Part shown: piece after piece, positions 15,481 through 22,951 of the stretch | Numbering within the stretch: the first letter of the stretch is position 1 | Layout: each line of letters opens with the position of its first letter | Origin: DASQFU01 sp035632955 | GTDB taxonomy: Bacteria > Eisenbacteria > RBG-16-71-46 | Assembly (NCBI GenBank): GCA_035632955.1 | Contig: DASQFU010000236.1 | Location: 1 to 31,216, forward strand | Direction: 5' to 3' | DNA: 31,216 bases | Position numbers and translations under genes: made by a program | Notes under the pieces: model-generated | The model's database searches: none | What the model was told of the DNA's origin: nothing | What the model saw: the letters and a program-made list of their open reading frames with translations, nothing else

Positions 15481-16362
15481 ATGAACGTCGAGGTGAACGG
15501 GACACGCCTGTGGTTCGACGTTGACGGGCCCGCGCTGGTGCCCGACGGCTCGGAGATGCGCGAGCGGCCCACCGTCGTGCTGGTGCACGGCGGGCCCGGC
15601 GGTTACGACCACTCCTATTTCAAGCCGGACTTCGCACGGCTGTCGAGGAAAGCGCAGGTGATCTACCTGGACCAGCGTGGGCATGGCCGCTCCGCACGGG
15701 ACGACCCTGCGAACTGGAGCTTCGAGGTTTGTGCCGACGACCTCCGTGCGTTCTGCGACACGCTTGGCATCGTCAGGCCGGTCGTCTACGGCCACTCCCT
15801 CGGTGGCTACGTCGCCGTGGTCTACGCGGTGCGCCACCCCGGCCACGCCGGGGCGCTGGTGCTACAGTCCACGACCGCCCGGTTCAACCTCGCGCGGATT
15901 GTCGAGGGCTTCCGCCGAGCCGGGGGCGAGGAGGTGGCCGAGATCGCCGAGCGATTCTACGGCGGCGATCTGTCGGTGACCGAAGAGTTCAGGGCCCGCT
16001 GCCGCCCCCTGTTTGGCCCCTGGGTGCCAGGGGAGCTGGAGAGGGCCCGCACGATCGTCAACGTGGAGCTGCTAGGGCCAGGTCTCGAGCTAATGCGCGG
16101 GTTCGATGTCCTCGAGGAGCTGGCCCACATCGACTGTCCGACGCTGGTCAGTGTGGGCGAGCTGGATCCCGTCACCCAGGTGGTTGACGCCCGCGAGATC
16201 GTCGACGCACTGCCCGCTGGAAGCGCGCAGCTCGAGGTGATCGAGGGTGCCGGCCACTTCCCCTGGAAGGACGCCCCCGACCGGTACTGGCCGCTCGTTG
16301 ACAAATTCGTGATGACGGCGATGGTGGCACCGGCGAAGTGGAAGCCGAGCGCGGGCGGGTGA
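15481..16362 (+). CDS. Alpha/beta-hydrolase (proline iminopeptidase-like), cassette gene
   Basis: 293 residues, cytosolic (no signal peptide). Motifs: VVLVHGGPGGYDHSYF (HGGPG oxyanion motif of proline iminopeptidase/epoxide-hydrolase-like enzymes), VIYLDQRGHGRS, nucleophile GHSLGG (Ser106), acid in SVGELDPVT, and His in GAGHFPWKD. The triad is therefore complete and the gene looks intact. The substrate is unclear; amide, ester and lactone hydrolases share this layout. GGAG lies 5 bases before the ATG. The gene sits between two attC-like sites (15361-15423 and 16397-16458) with short margins, the exact geometry of a single-gene integron cassette (about 15418-16452). Confidence 0.9.
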   Translation: MNVEVNGTRLWFDVDGPALVPDGSEMRERPTVVLVHGGPGGYDHSYFKPDFARLSRKAQVIYLDQRGHGRSARDDPANWSFEVCADDLRAFCDTLGIVRPVVYGHSLGGYVAVVYAVRHPGHAGALVLQSTTARFNLARIVEGFRRAGGEEVAEIAERFYGGDLSVTEEFRARCRPLFGPWVPGELERARTIVNVELLGPGLELMRGFDVLEELAHIDCPTLVSVGELDPVTQVVDAREIVDALPAGSAQLEVIEGAGHFPWKDAPDRYWPLVDKFVMTAMVAPAKWKPSAGG

Positions 16363-16396
16363 GGGTCAAGGACAACAAGCATTCAATCGGATCGCG

Positions 16397-16458
16397 ACCC
16401 CACAAAACGATGCAGTGGACAGCGCTGCGCGCCGCAGCTGATCGCCAAACCGTTAGGC
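16397..16458 (+). repeat. Integron attC-like recombination site (62 bp, degenerate left core)
   Basis: The right core GTTAGGC (16452-16458) fits GTTRRRY exactly. The left core ACCCCAC (16397-16403) has one mismatch to RYYYAAC. Inner arms CGATGCAG and CTGATCG pair with one extra unpaired G on the left, as in the neighbouring sites. The central segment is GC-rich (AGCGCTGCGCGCCGC). It lies directly between the hydrolase and FAD-oxidase genes. Confidence 0.65.
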
Positions 16459-16490
16459 GCATTCGCCACAACATAGCGAAGGAGAAAGAC

Positions 16491-17876
16491 ATGACGACTT
16501 TGCAAGCCACCAAGATCGAGGAGTTGAAAGGTAACTTCGGGGGAGAAATTCTTCTTCCGAGCGACGATCCCTACGAAAGCGCACGTAAGATCTGGAACGC
16601 GATGATCGACAAGCGCCCGGCGCTTATCGTTCGTTGCGCCACCACGTCGGACGTCGTTCGAGCGGTGAACTTTGGGAGAGACAACGGGCTCTTGCTCGCT
16701 GTCCGCGGTGGCGGGCACAACATCGCCGGCAACGGCATGTGCGACGACGGTATCGTAATCGACCTCTCGCAAATGAAGTCCGCAAGCGTCGATCCTGACG
16801 CTCGCCGCGTCACCATTGAGGGCGGTGCCACGCTCGCGGACCTCGACGCCGCCACTCAAGCCCACGGCCTCGCCACACCGGTCGGCATCAACTCCACCAC
16901 CGGCGTCGCTGGCCTGACACTTGGCGGCGGATTCGGCTGGCTCAGCCGCAAGTACGGCATGACCGTCGACAACCTCGAGTCCGCCGAGGTCGTGACTGCG
17001 GCCGGCGAGGTGGTGCGGGCCAGCGCCACGGAGCACCCCGACCTCTTCTGGGCGCTCCGAGGCGGCAGCGGGAATTTCGGTGCCGTCACCCGCTTCGAGT
17101 TCCGACTCCACCCTGTCGGCCCCGACGTGCTGAGCGGCCTGATCGTCTACCCGCTCTCCGAAGCGAAGTCGGTGTTGCAACGGTACCGCGACTTCGTCGC
17201 GAAGGCGCCAGACGACCTCTCCGTGTGGACCATCCTGCGCCAGGCGCCACCACTGCCGTTCCTTCCGAAAGAGGTCCACGGCAAGGGAATCGTGGTACTC
17301 GCGTTGCTCTACGCGGGTGACCCGAAGCAGGGCGAGCCGCTCATCGAGCCGCTGCGCAAGTTCGGGACTCCCGTAGGCGAACATGTAGGTGTCCAGCCCT
17401 ACACCGCTTGGCAGCAGGCCTTCGACCCACTGCTTACTCCCGGCGCACGCAACTACTGGAAGTCCCACAATTTCTCGGCGCTCAACGACGGACTGTTCGA
17501 CGCCGTCATTGACTACATCGACAAGCTGCCGTCGCCCCAGTGCGAGATCTTTTTCGGCGCCCTCGGTGGTGCCACCACACGGCCGGCCCCGGACTCCGCT
17601 GCGTACGCTCATCGTGACGCCCAGTTCGTTATGAACGTCCACGGCCGCTGGGAGGACCCAGCCGACGACGAGCGCTGCATCGGCTGGGCACGCGACTTCT
17701 TCAATGCCTCAGCGCCTTTCGCCAGTGGCGGTGTCTACGTCAATTTCCTCACCGCCGACGAAGGCGATCGGGTGCGCGCCGCCTACGGCCCGAACTACCA
17801 TCGTCTCGCCCAGGTGAAGCGCAAGTACGACCCGGACAACCTTTTTTGCGTGAACCAGAATATCAAGCCGGCCTGA
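16491..17876 (+). CDS. FAD-linked oxidoreductase with BBE (berberine-bridge) domain, cassette gene
   Basis: 461 residues. The N-terminal FAD-binding type 4 (VAO/PCMH) domain shows RKIWNAMIDKRPALIVRCAT, RGGGHNIAGNGMCDDG (His for likely covalent FAD attachment), GLTLGGGFGWLSRKYGMTVDN and LFWALRGGSGNFGAVTRFEF. The C-terminus has the BBE motif YGPNYHRLAQVKRKYDPDNLFCVNQNI. It should oxidise a hydroxyl or C-N substrate with O2 or another acceptor; the substrate is unknown. No Tat or Sec signal is seen. The ATG at 16491 has a consensus AAGGAG upstream. The gene occupies the interval between attC-like sites at 16397-16458 and 17892-17952 (cassette about 16453-17946). Confidence 0.92.
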   Translation: MTTLQATKIEELKGNFGGEILLPSDDPYESARKIWNAMIDKRPALIVRCATTSDVVRAVNFGRDNGLLLAVRGGGHNIAGNGMCDDGIVIDLSQMKSASVDPDARRVTIEGGATLADLDAATQAHGLATPVGINSTTGVAGLTLGGGFGWLSRKYGMTVDNLESAEVVTAAGEVVRASATEHPDLFWALRGGSGNFGAVTRFEFRLHPVGPDVLSGLIVYPLSEAKSVLQRYRDFVAKAPDDLSVWTILRQAPPLPFLPKEVHGKGIVVLALLYAGDPKQGEPLIEPLRKFGTPVGEHVGVQPYTAWQQAFDPLLTPGARNYWKSHNFSALNDGLFDAVIDYIDKLPSPQCEIFFGALGGATTRPAPDSAAYAHRDAQFVMNVHGRWEDPADDERCIGWARDFFNASAPFASGGVYVNFLTADEGDRVRAAYGPNYHRLAQVKRKYDPDNLFCVNQNIKPA

Positions 17877-17891
17877 AAGGACGAGACGCGC

Positions 17892-17952
17892 CTTTAACAA
17901 CCGGTGGCGCGGTGGACGGCGTTCCGCCCGCCGCTGAACCGGGGCGTTGGGC
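17892..17952 (+). repeat. Integron attC-like recombination site (61 bp)
   Basis: The left core CTTTAAC (17892-17898) matches YYYAAC with the first purine missing; the right core GTTGGGC (17946-17952) is exact. Inner arms CCGGTGGCGCGG... and ...CCGCCGCTGAACCGG form an imperfect stem with unpaired bases. GCGGTGGACGGCG ... CCGCTGAAC is the type of interior often seen in environmental attC sites. It starts 16 bases after the FAD-oxidase stop. Confidence 0.75.
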
Positions 17953-17991
17953 CGAAACGCGGGCAAGTGGCAATGGCAGATCCGGGGGCAT

Positions 17992-18537
17992 ATGGCTTTC
18001 ATCCGGTATTTGAGCGAAGCGGAGTTGCCGTCGGCCGATCGGGTGCCGGATACCGACCACATTCTGCAAATTCACGGCGTTCACCCGCAGGTGATGCGGC
18101 AGCACTACGAGTTATACCTGGAGCTCATGCACCGTCCGGGCCCGCTGACGCGCCAGCAGCGCGAGACCCTGGCGGTGCGGGTCTCCGCGCTCAATGGCTG
18201 CCACTACTGACTGCACCACCACGGGGCGGGACTCCGTCGGATTCTGAGCGCAGCTGGAATGAGCGGCGACGAGCAGACGAAGCTCCTCGGGGCGCTGACC
18301 GCCGAAGATTTCGATGGCAGTGCCTGGGCCCCGGCGGACCGCGTGCTGATCGAGTATGCCGACAAGTTAACGCGGACGCCGGGCGCGATCAGCGCGAGCG
18401 ATGTGGGACGCCTTCGGGCAGTGGGCTTTGACGACCGCGCGATCCATGATGCGTGCGCGATCGTGGGGTACTCTGCGTTTGTAAATCGGATTGCCGATGG
18501 CCTCGGGGTCGAACCGGAAGATCACGCGGCATCATAG
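17992..18537 (+). CDS. AhpD/CMD-family peroxidase-like selenoprotein (in-frame TGA = Sec73)
   Basis: One continuous frame of 181 codons if the TGA at 18208-18210 is read as selenocysteine. Upstream: MAFIRYLSEAELPSADRVPD ... LTRQQRETLAVRVSALNGCHY; downstream: LHHHGAGLRRIL ... VLIEYADKLTRTPGAISASDV ... AIHDACAIVGYSAFVNRIADGLG. Together this is a full carboxymuconolactone-decarboxylase/AhpD-type protein. The active site in this family is CxxC followed by His; here it is C70-H-Y-U73-L-H-H-H, with Glu58 as probable proton relay. A thiol or selenol peroxidase role is likely. Downstream sequence stays family-like with no further stops, arguing against a dead gene. A SECIS-like hairpin follows the TGA. 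The start ATG has only a weak GGGGG site. It follows the last attC-like site, so it is the terminal cassette gene. Confidence 0.85.
18221..18237 (+). promoter_or_regulatory. Bacterial SECIS-like hairpin downstream of the UGA
   Basis: Ten bases after the UGA, ACGGGG (18221-18226) pairs with CUCCGU (18232-18237) through six pairs including one G-U, closing a 5-base apical loop CGGGA. The apical loop starts 17 bases after the UGA, within the distance expected for bacterial SECIS elements, and holds G residues of the kind SelB recognises. Pairing was found by eye; no energy calculation was made. Confidence 0.65.
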
Positions 18538-18545
18538 TCGGCGCA

Positions 18546-18758
18546 ATGGCAGGGCAGACTCTAGATAGCCTGCGCGAGCAGATCCGGCTGGTCGACCTGG
18601 AGCTCGTGGCGCGGGCGGCAGAGCGCGTAGATCTTGCGAGGCAGGTGGGAGAACTCAAGCGCCGACGCGGTTTGCCGCTCAAATCCTCGAATCGAGCGTG
18701 CCGCTGGGCTCGGATAACGGCTCGGGTCAGCGGTCGGCGACCGGGATCACCAGCTTGA
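18546..18758 (+). pseudogene. Truncated chorismate mutase (AroQ type)
   Basis: The first 44 residues are a clear AroQ-type chorismate mutase N-terminus: LDSLREQIRLVDLELVARAAERVDLARQVGELKRRRGLPL (helix 1 with 'LR..I..VD..L...AAER..LA..VG..K'). From about 18680 the frame continues as unrelated Arg-rich sequence into the antisense of the DUF3052-like gene and stops at 18758. Catalytic residues of helices 2-3 are missing, so it cannot be a functional mutase. It marks the right-hand junction of the cassette-like island. No frame nearby supplies the missing part. Confidence 0.6.
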
Positions 18759-19332
18759 GAGCGCTGTGGCTGGCCGAGAATGCGACAACTTTGACGTCGG
18801 TGAGACCCGCGCCAATCGCCGCCGTGCGAATGTGGTCTTCCTTCAGCTCCGGCCGACCCTTGTGCCACACGGCCCAGATCGCCCCGGCCGGATGAATCGC
18901 GCGGCGGAGTGTCCGCAAGCGCGAAAGCCCGGACGTGCTCGTGACGCCGAAGAAAACCAGATCGGTCCCGGGTCGAGCGCTCGTGGCCACCGAGTCCACC
19001 CGGCGCTCGAGATCGCGCGCGAGCGCCGGGTCGTCGACGCCGATCACGGCGACTCGCATCCCGGGCTTGACGCCGAGCTTCTCGAGGACGGTCTTCGGGT
19101 TCTTGATCTTGTCCGCCCACTTGGCCGCGAGCGGCCCGAGCTCGAAGCGGGCGGTGCCATCCGCGGAGGCGATCCTCAACTCGCCGTCATTCGCGACCAC
19201 CGACTTCATCTCCCGAAACGGGATCCTCAAGCGGAACTCGCCGCGAAACACGAGGTCGGTCGCTTCCAGGAGCGCTTTCCCCTCCGACCGCCTGCGTTTC
19301 CAGTGCGCGGTGCACGGTGCTTCCAGTCCCAT
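18727..19332 (-). CDS. DUF3052-like protein, function unknown
   Basis: 201 residues, soluble. Residues about 1-75 (CTAHWKRRRSEGKALLEATDLVFRGEFRLRIPFREMKSV ... GTARFELGPLAAKWADKIKNP) form a small beta domain. The C-terminal part (KLGVKPGMRVAVIGVDDPALARDLERRV ... DLVFFGVTS ... AIWAVWHKGRPELKEDHIRTAAIGAGLTDVKVVAFSASHSALKLVIP) has the GLKPG..V.VIG / IWV.W.KG pattern of DUF3052-type proteins, with a Rossmann-like look. The ATG at 19332 has GGAGG 5 bases upstream; an open frame to 19494 is only shadow. It follows the YcaQ gene by 11 bases, so it is the last gene of a four-gene operon. Confidence 0.75.
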   Translation of the reverse strand: MGLEAPCTAHWKRRRSEGKALLEATDLVFRGEFRLRIPFREMKSVVANDGELRIASADGTARFELGPLAAKWADKIKNPKTVLEKLGVKPGMRVAVIGVDDPALARDLERRVDSVATSARPGTDLVFFGVTSTSGLSRLRTLRRAIHPAGAIWAVWHKGRPELKEDHIRTAAIGAGLTDVKVVAFSASHSALKLVIPVADR

Positions 19333-19343
19333 CGAACCTCCGA

Positions 19344-20696
19344 TCAGGTCCGCAGCGCGCGCCGCAGCGGCGGGCCGAATCGCGCCGGCACGACCTGGCC
19401 GAGCGTCACGCGCTCCGCGCCGACGAAGCGGGCCAGCGAATGCAGCGCCTCGGCCAGGCCGGTGAGCGCCGCATCGACGTCGATCCGGCCCCACGCCGCC
19501 GCCGGCGGCGAGTCGCCGCGCGCGAACCAGGTCTCGAAATGGACGCTCTTCACTTCGAGCCGGCGCTCGGCCCGGTGCGTCTTCGGGTCGAGGCGGCCGA
19601 TCAGTTGGCCGTCATGGAGGATCGGCAGCAGATAGTAGCCATGCTGGCGTTTGGGTCCTGGCGTGTAGACCTGAATCTTGTAGTCGAAGCCGAACAAGCG
19701 ACGCGTGCGGTCGCGATGCCATAGGAACGAATCGAACGGCGAAAGCAACGTCGTGCCGCGCGCCGGTTGCCTCCGGCGCGTGGCCGCCGCCAGCGCCGGC
19801 ACGTCCTCGGCCAGCGCCCACCAGGGACCTCGGCTGCCATCGACCGTGATCTCGACCACCTCGCCGGCGTCGATCATCGCGCGCAATGCGTGCCGCCGCT
19901 CTCCGGGCTGCATGCGTGGGAAGGTGAGATACATCCGCAGGTCGAGGTCGGTCGCAGCGCCCATCGCGTGCAGCGAGCGACGGATGTGCCAGCGCCGGAA
20001 CGCCTCCGGGTCGAGGGGCTCCGAGACCAGCGCCTCGGGCATGACCCGCTCGGCCAGGTCGAAACGCTTGTGAAAGTGCGAGCGCGAATGGACCAGCGTG
20101 CGGCCGGACATCCACAAGTAGTCGAGCGCGTGCGTGGCCGGCTTCCAATTCCACCATCCACCGGCGGCGCCCGGCTTGCGCCGGTGCTCGAAGTCCGCGC
20201 TGCCCATGGGTCCGTTCGCCTGCATCGCGGCCTCGACCGCAGCGACCACCGACCGGTTCTTCTTCAGCCACTTGCCCCACGAGCGGTTGCGGAGGCTGTA
20301 GTTGAGCATCACCCGGCGCCACGAAGCGAAGTGACCGGCCGAGATCAGGCACGCCGCGTGCGCCCAGTATTCGAACAGCAGGCGGCGGCGGTAGACGATG
20401 CGATCCAGCGCTCCGCGCTCGTAGGGCCCGAACCGGCTCCACACCGTCAGGTAGTGCGCGCGCTCGACGACGTTGATCGAATCGAGTTGGAGCCCGCCGA
20501 CCGACTCGACGAACTGGACGAGCCGCGTGGCCGCGAGGCGGTGCGCGCGCGGCCGCATCAGGTGCTGGCGCTCGAGGAACAGCGCCGCGACCGCGCGCAG
20601 CGGCATCGACGCGGGGCCAGGCTTCGGCGTCGCAGATGCCGCCGCTTTTGGACGAACCGCGGGCGGGCTTTCGAGCGCGTCGCGAACCGGACTCAT
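19344..20696 (-). CDS. ycaQ: YcaQ-family DNA glycosylase (HTH_42, crosslink repair)
   Basis: 450 residues. The family (AlkZ/YcaQ) unhooks DNA interstrand crosslinks and removes alkylated bases using tandem winged-helix domains. The catalytic QxD motif is visible as Q70-L-D72 in VGGLQLDSINVVERAHYLTVWSRFG. Also typical are LFEYWAHAACLI, RRSLHAMGAATDLDLRMYL, LLSPFDSFLWHRDRTRRLFGFDYKIQVYTPGPKRQHGYYLLPIL and GRLDPKTHRAERRLEV. The ATG at 20696 overlaps the kinase stop by four bases (ATGA). M31 is an alternative start that would trim a Pro/Ala-rich lead. DNA-repair context is shared with the polymerase cassette far to the left, but the operon partners here are a kinase and an Fe-S protein. Confidence 0.9.
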   Translation of the reverse strand: MSPVRDALESPPAVRPKAAASATPKPGPASMPLRAVAALFLERQHLMRPRAHRLAATRLVQFVESVGGLQLDSINVVERAHYLTVWSRFGPYERGALDRIVYRRRLLFEYWAHAACLISAGHFASWRRVMLNYSLRNRSWGKWLKKNRSVVAAVEAAMQANGPMGSADFEHRRKPGAAGGWWNWKPATHALDYLWMSGRTLVHSRSHFHKRFDLAERVMPEALVSEPLDPEAFRRWHIRRSLHAMGAATDLDLRMYLTFPRMQPGERRHALRAMIDAGEVVEITVDGSRGPWWALAEDVPALAAATRRRQPARGTTLLSPFDSFLWHRDRTRRLFGFDYKIQVYTPGPKRQHGYYLLPILHDGQLIGRLDPKTHRAERRLEVKSVHFETWFARGDSPPAAAWGRIDVDAALTGLAEALHSLARFVGAERVTLGQVVPARFGPPLRRALRT

Positions 20697-22951
20697 GCCG
20701 GCAGGCCGACGCGGCGGACGAGATCCGTGAAGCGGGGGTCGCTACGCAGCGCCCTCAGCCTCGGGTTCGTGCGCACCCAGACGAGCGCGCGGTCGCGGGC
20801 GACCAGCGCTTTCTCGAGCCATTCCAACACCCGGTCGTGCTCGCCGAGCCCGGCGTGGATCGATGCGATCGCGTAGGGCGCGACGTACTCGGTGCGGGAC
20901 AGCCGCTCCAGCGCCTGCAGGATCGCTCGGGCTTCGTCGGTGCGGCCGGCGAACGCGTAGGCGGCACCGAGCGCCGGGGACGCTTTGGGATCCCGCCCGG
21001 CCATCTCGGTCGCGCGGGAGAACTCCGCGATCGCCTGGTCGTAGCGGCCGCTCTGCTCGTACGCGCGGCCGAGGTCGAAGTGAGACTGGAACTCGTCGGG
21101 CCCGAGATCGATTCCGCGCAGGTAGTGCGCGATCGCGTCGTCGAAACGCTCGGCGTAGTAGAACGTGTCGCCGGCCGACGAGCACATGACCGGCGAGAAC
21201 GGGTCCAGCTCCTCGGCGCGCAGGGCCTCGGCGATGGCTTCGTCAGTCCGGCCGAGCGCCGTCAGCAGCATCGCGTACCACTGGTGTCCGGTCGGGTAGC
21301 GGTGGTCGAGATCGAGGCAACGCCGATACGCCGCTTCCGATTCTTTCCAATCCCAATCGTAGAAGCACAGCGAGTAGCCGAGCGAGCAGTACGCCTCGGC
21401 GAGATCGGGGTCCAGCTCGAGCGCTTTGGCGGCCGCGGCCTTCGCGCGCGGGAACGCCAACTGGGGCGGGAAGCGGTTGCGGTCGGCGAGGACGTTATAG
21501 CAGTCCGCGAGCCCCGCGTAGGGCGGCGCGTAGACCGCGTCCTTCTCGATCGCGCGGTTGAAGTAGTCGATGGCGCGATGAAGATTCTCTTCCGTACGCA
21601 GGTTCCAGTGGAACCGCCCGCGCAGGTAGGCTTCATGCGCGATCGGGTCCACGACGCGCGCGTGCGCCAGACGTGACGCTTCTTGGCGCGTCAGCTTGAC
21701 CTGGATGCCGCGCGCGATCGCCTGGGCGACCTCGCTCTGGAGCGCCAGCACGTCGTGCAGCTCGCGCTCGTACCGTTCCGCCCAGATGTGGCGATCGGTC
21801 GCCGCGTCGATGAGCTGCGCCGTGATGCGCACACGACCACCGGCACGCAACACCGAGCCCTCGACGATCGCGTCGACGCCGAGCTCGCGCGCGATTTGGG
21901 GCAGCGGCTTGCGCACACCCTTGTAGTGCATCGCCGAGGTCCGGGAAGCGACGCGCAGCGCGCCGATCCTCGCCAAGTCGGAGATCAGCGCCTCGGTCAT
22001 CCCGTCCGCGAAGTACTCTTCCCTGGGGCCTGGGGACAAGTCTTCCAGCGGCAGTACGGCCAGCGATTCGATCCGCCCCGGCTCCGCGGCGCTCACGGCC
22101 CGGCCCCGCGTCGTGGCCGAGGACGCGCGAGCGTGCTCGAGCTCGATCCTCAGCTCGTGGGCGGACCGGTGGCGGCGTTGCGGGTCCTTCTCCAGACAGC
22201 GCAGGATCACCTGTTCCAGCGCGCTCGAAATGGCGGCGCCGCGCGCGCGGGGCGCTGCCGGCGTGTGGTTCAGGATCTCGTTGATCAATGCCGTCGACAG
22301 CGTGGCCGTGAACGGCGGCTGGCCGGTCGAGGCCTGATAGAGCAATGCTCCGAGCGCGAATAGATCAGTGCGTTCATCGACCTCGGTTCCCAGCAACTGC
22401 TCGGGCGCCATGTAGTGCAGCGTTCCCACCACGGTCTGGGGCGCGGTCAGAGCCGCGGAGCTGACCGGCTGGCCGACCGAGGCCTGAAGCTTCGCGAGTC
22501 CGAAGTCCAGCACCTTGATCTGTCCGCGCGGCGTGAGGACGACGTTGCCCGGCTTGAGATCCCGGTGCACGACGCCGCTCTCGTGCGCGGTCTCGAGCGC
22601 CGCGGCGATCTGAATCCCGATTTCCGTCACTTCGGTCTCGGGCAACGGACCCCGAGCGAGCTTGCCCTCCAGCGTCTCGCCCGGCACCAGCTCCATCACC
22701 AGGAAGTCGAGGCCCTGTTCGGTGTCGAAGTCATAGACGGCGCCGATGTTCGGATGGTTGAGCCGTGACAGCGCCAGCGCCTCGCGCCGGAATCGCCGCC
22801 GGCTCTCGTCGTCGGCCAGCGCGCCTTCGGGAAGAATCTTGAGCGCGACGTCGCGCTCCAGGTGGAGATCGCGCGCGCGGAACACGACGCCCATGCCGCC
22901 GGCGCCGAGCGGGTCGTCGACGCGATAGTGGGAGAGCGTCCGGCCGATCAT
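20693..22951 (-). CDS. Serine/threonine protein kinase fused to TolB-like domain and TPR repeats
   Basis: 752 residues. Kinase domain about 1-270: GAGGMG glycine loop (16-21), Lys38 in VALKIL, H129-R-D-L-K-P-G-N136 catalytic loop, D149-F-G, and GTLHYMAPEQL activation/P+1 segment, so it is predicted active. Residues about 290-430 (IESLAVLPLEDLSPGPREEYFADGMTEALISDLARI ... IVEGSVLRAGGRVRITAQLIDAATDRHIWAERY) are the TolB-N/adenylate-cyclase-associated domain. About 450-745 are TPR helices (YAPPYAGLADCYNVLAD, AEAYCSLGYSLCFYDWDW, HFDLGRAYEQSGRYDQAIAEF). No membrane segment is seen, so it is cytosolic. The ATG at 22951 overlaps the stop of the glcF-like gene (ATGA). A longer open frame to 23572 is antisense-like noise. 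The signal and targets are unknown. Confidence 0.92.
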   Translation of the reverse strand: MIGRTLSHYRVDDPLGAGGMGVVFRARDLHLERDVALKILPEGALADDESRRRFRREALALSRLNHPNIGAVYDFDTEQGLDFLVMELVPGETLEGKLARGPLPETEVTEIGIQIAAALETAHESGVVHRDLKPGNVVLTPRGQIKVLDFGLAKLQASVGQPVSSAALTAPQTVVGTLHYMAPEQLLGTEVDERTDLFALGALLYQASTGQPPFTATLSTALINEILNHTPAAPRARGAAISSALEQVILRCLEKDPQRRHRSAHELRIELEHARASSATTRGRAVSAAEPGRIESLAVLPLEDLSPGPREEYFADGMTEALISDLARIGALRVASRTSAMHYKGVRKPLPQIARELGVDAIVEGSVLRAGGRVRITAQLIDAATDRHIWAERYERELHDVLALQSEVAQAIARGIQVKLTRQEASRLAHARVVDPIAHEAYLRGRFHWNLRTEENLHRAIDYFNRAIEKDAVYAPPYAGLADCYNVLADRNRFPPQLAFPRAKAAAAKALELDPDLAEAYCSLGYSLCFYDWDWKESEAAYRRCLDLDHRYPTGHQWYAMLLTALGRTDEAIAEALRAEELDPFSPVMCSSAGDTFYYAERFDDAIAHYLRGIDLGPDEFQSHFDLGRAYEQSGRYDQAIAEFSRATEMAGRDPKASPALGAAYAFAGRTDEARAILQALERLSRTEYVAPYAIASIHAGLGEHDRVLEWLEKALVARDRALVWVRTNPRLRALRSDPRFTDLVRRVGLPA

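Noticed and set aside
17947..18210. An 87-residue gene ending at TGA 18210, with a separate gene starting at 18259
   Set aside because: The two pieces are one AhpD/CMD domain in the same frame. The stop replaces the second active-site Cys and is followed by a SECIS-like hairpin, so a single Sec-containing gene explains it better.
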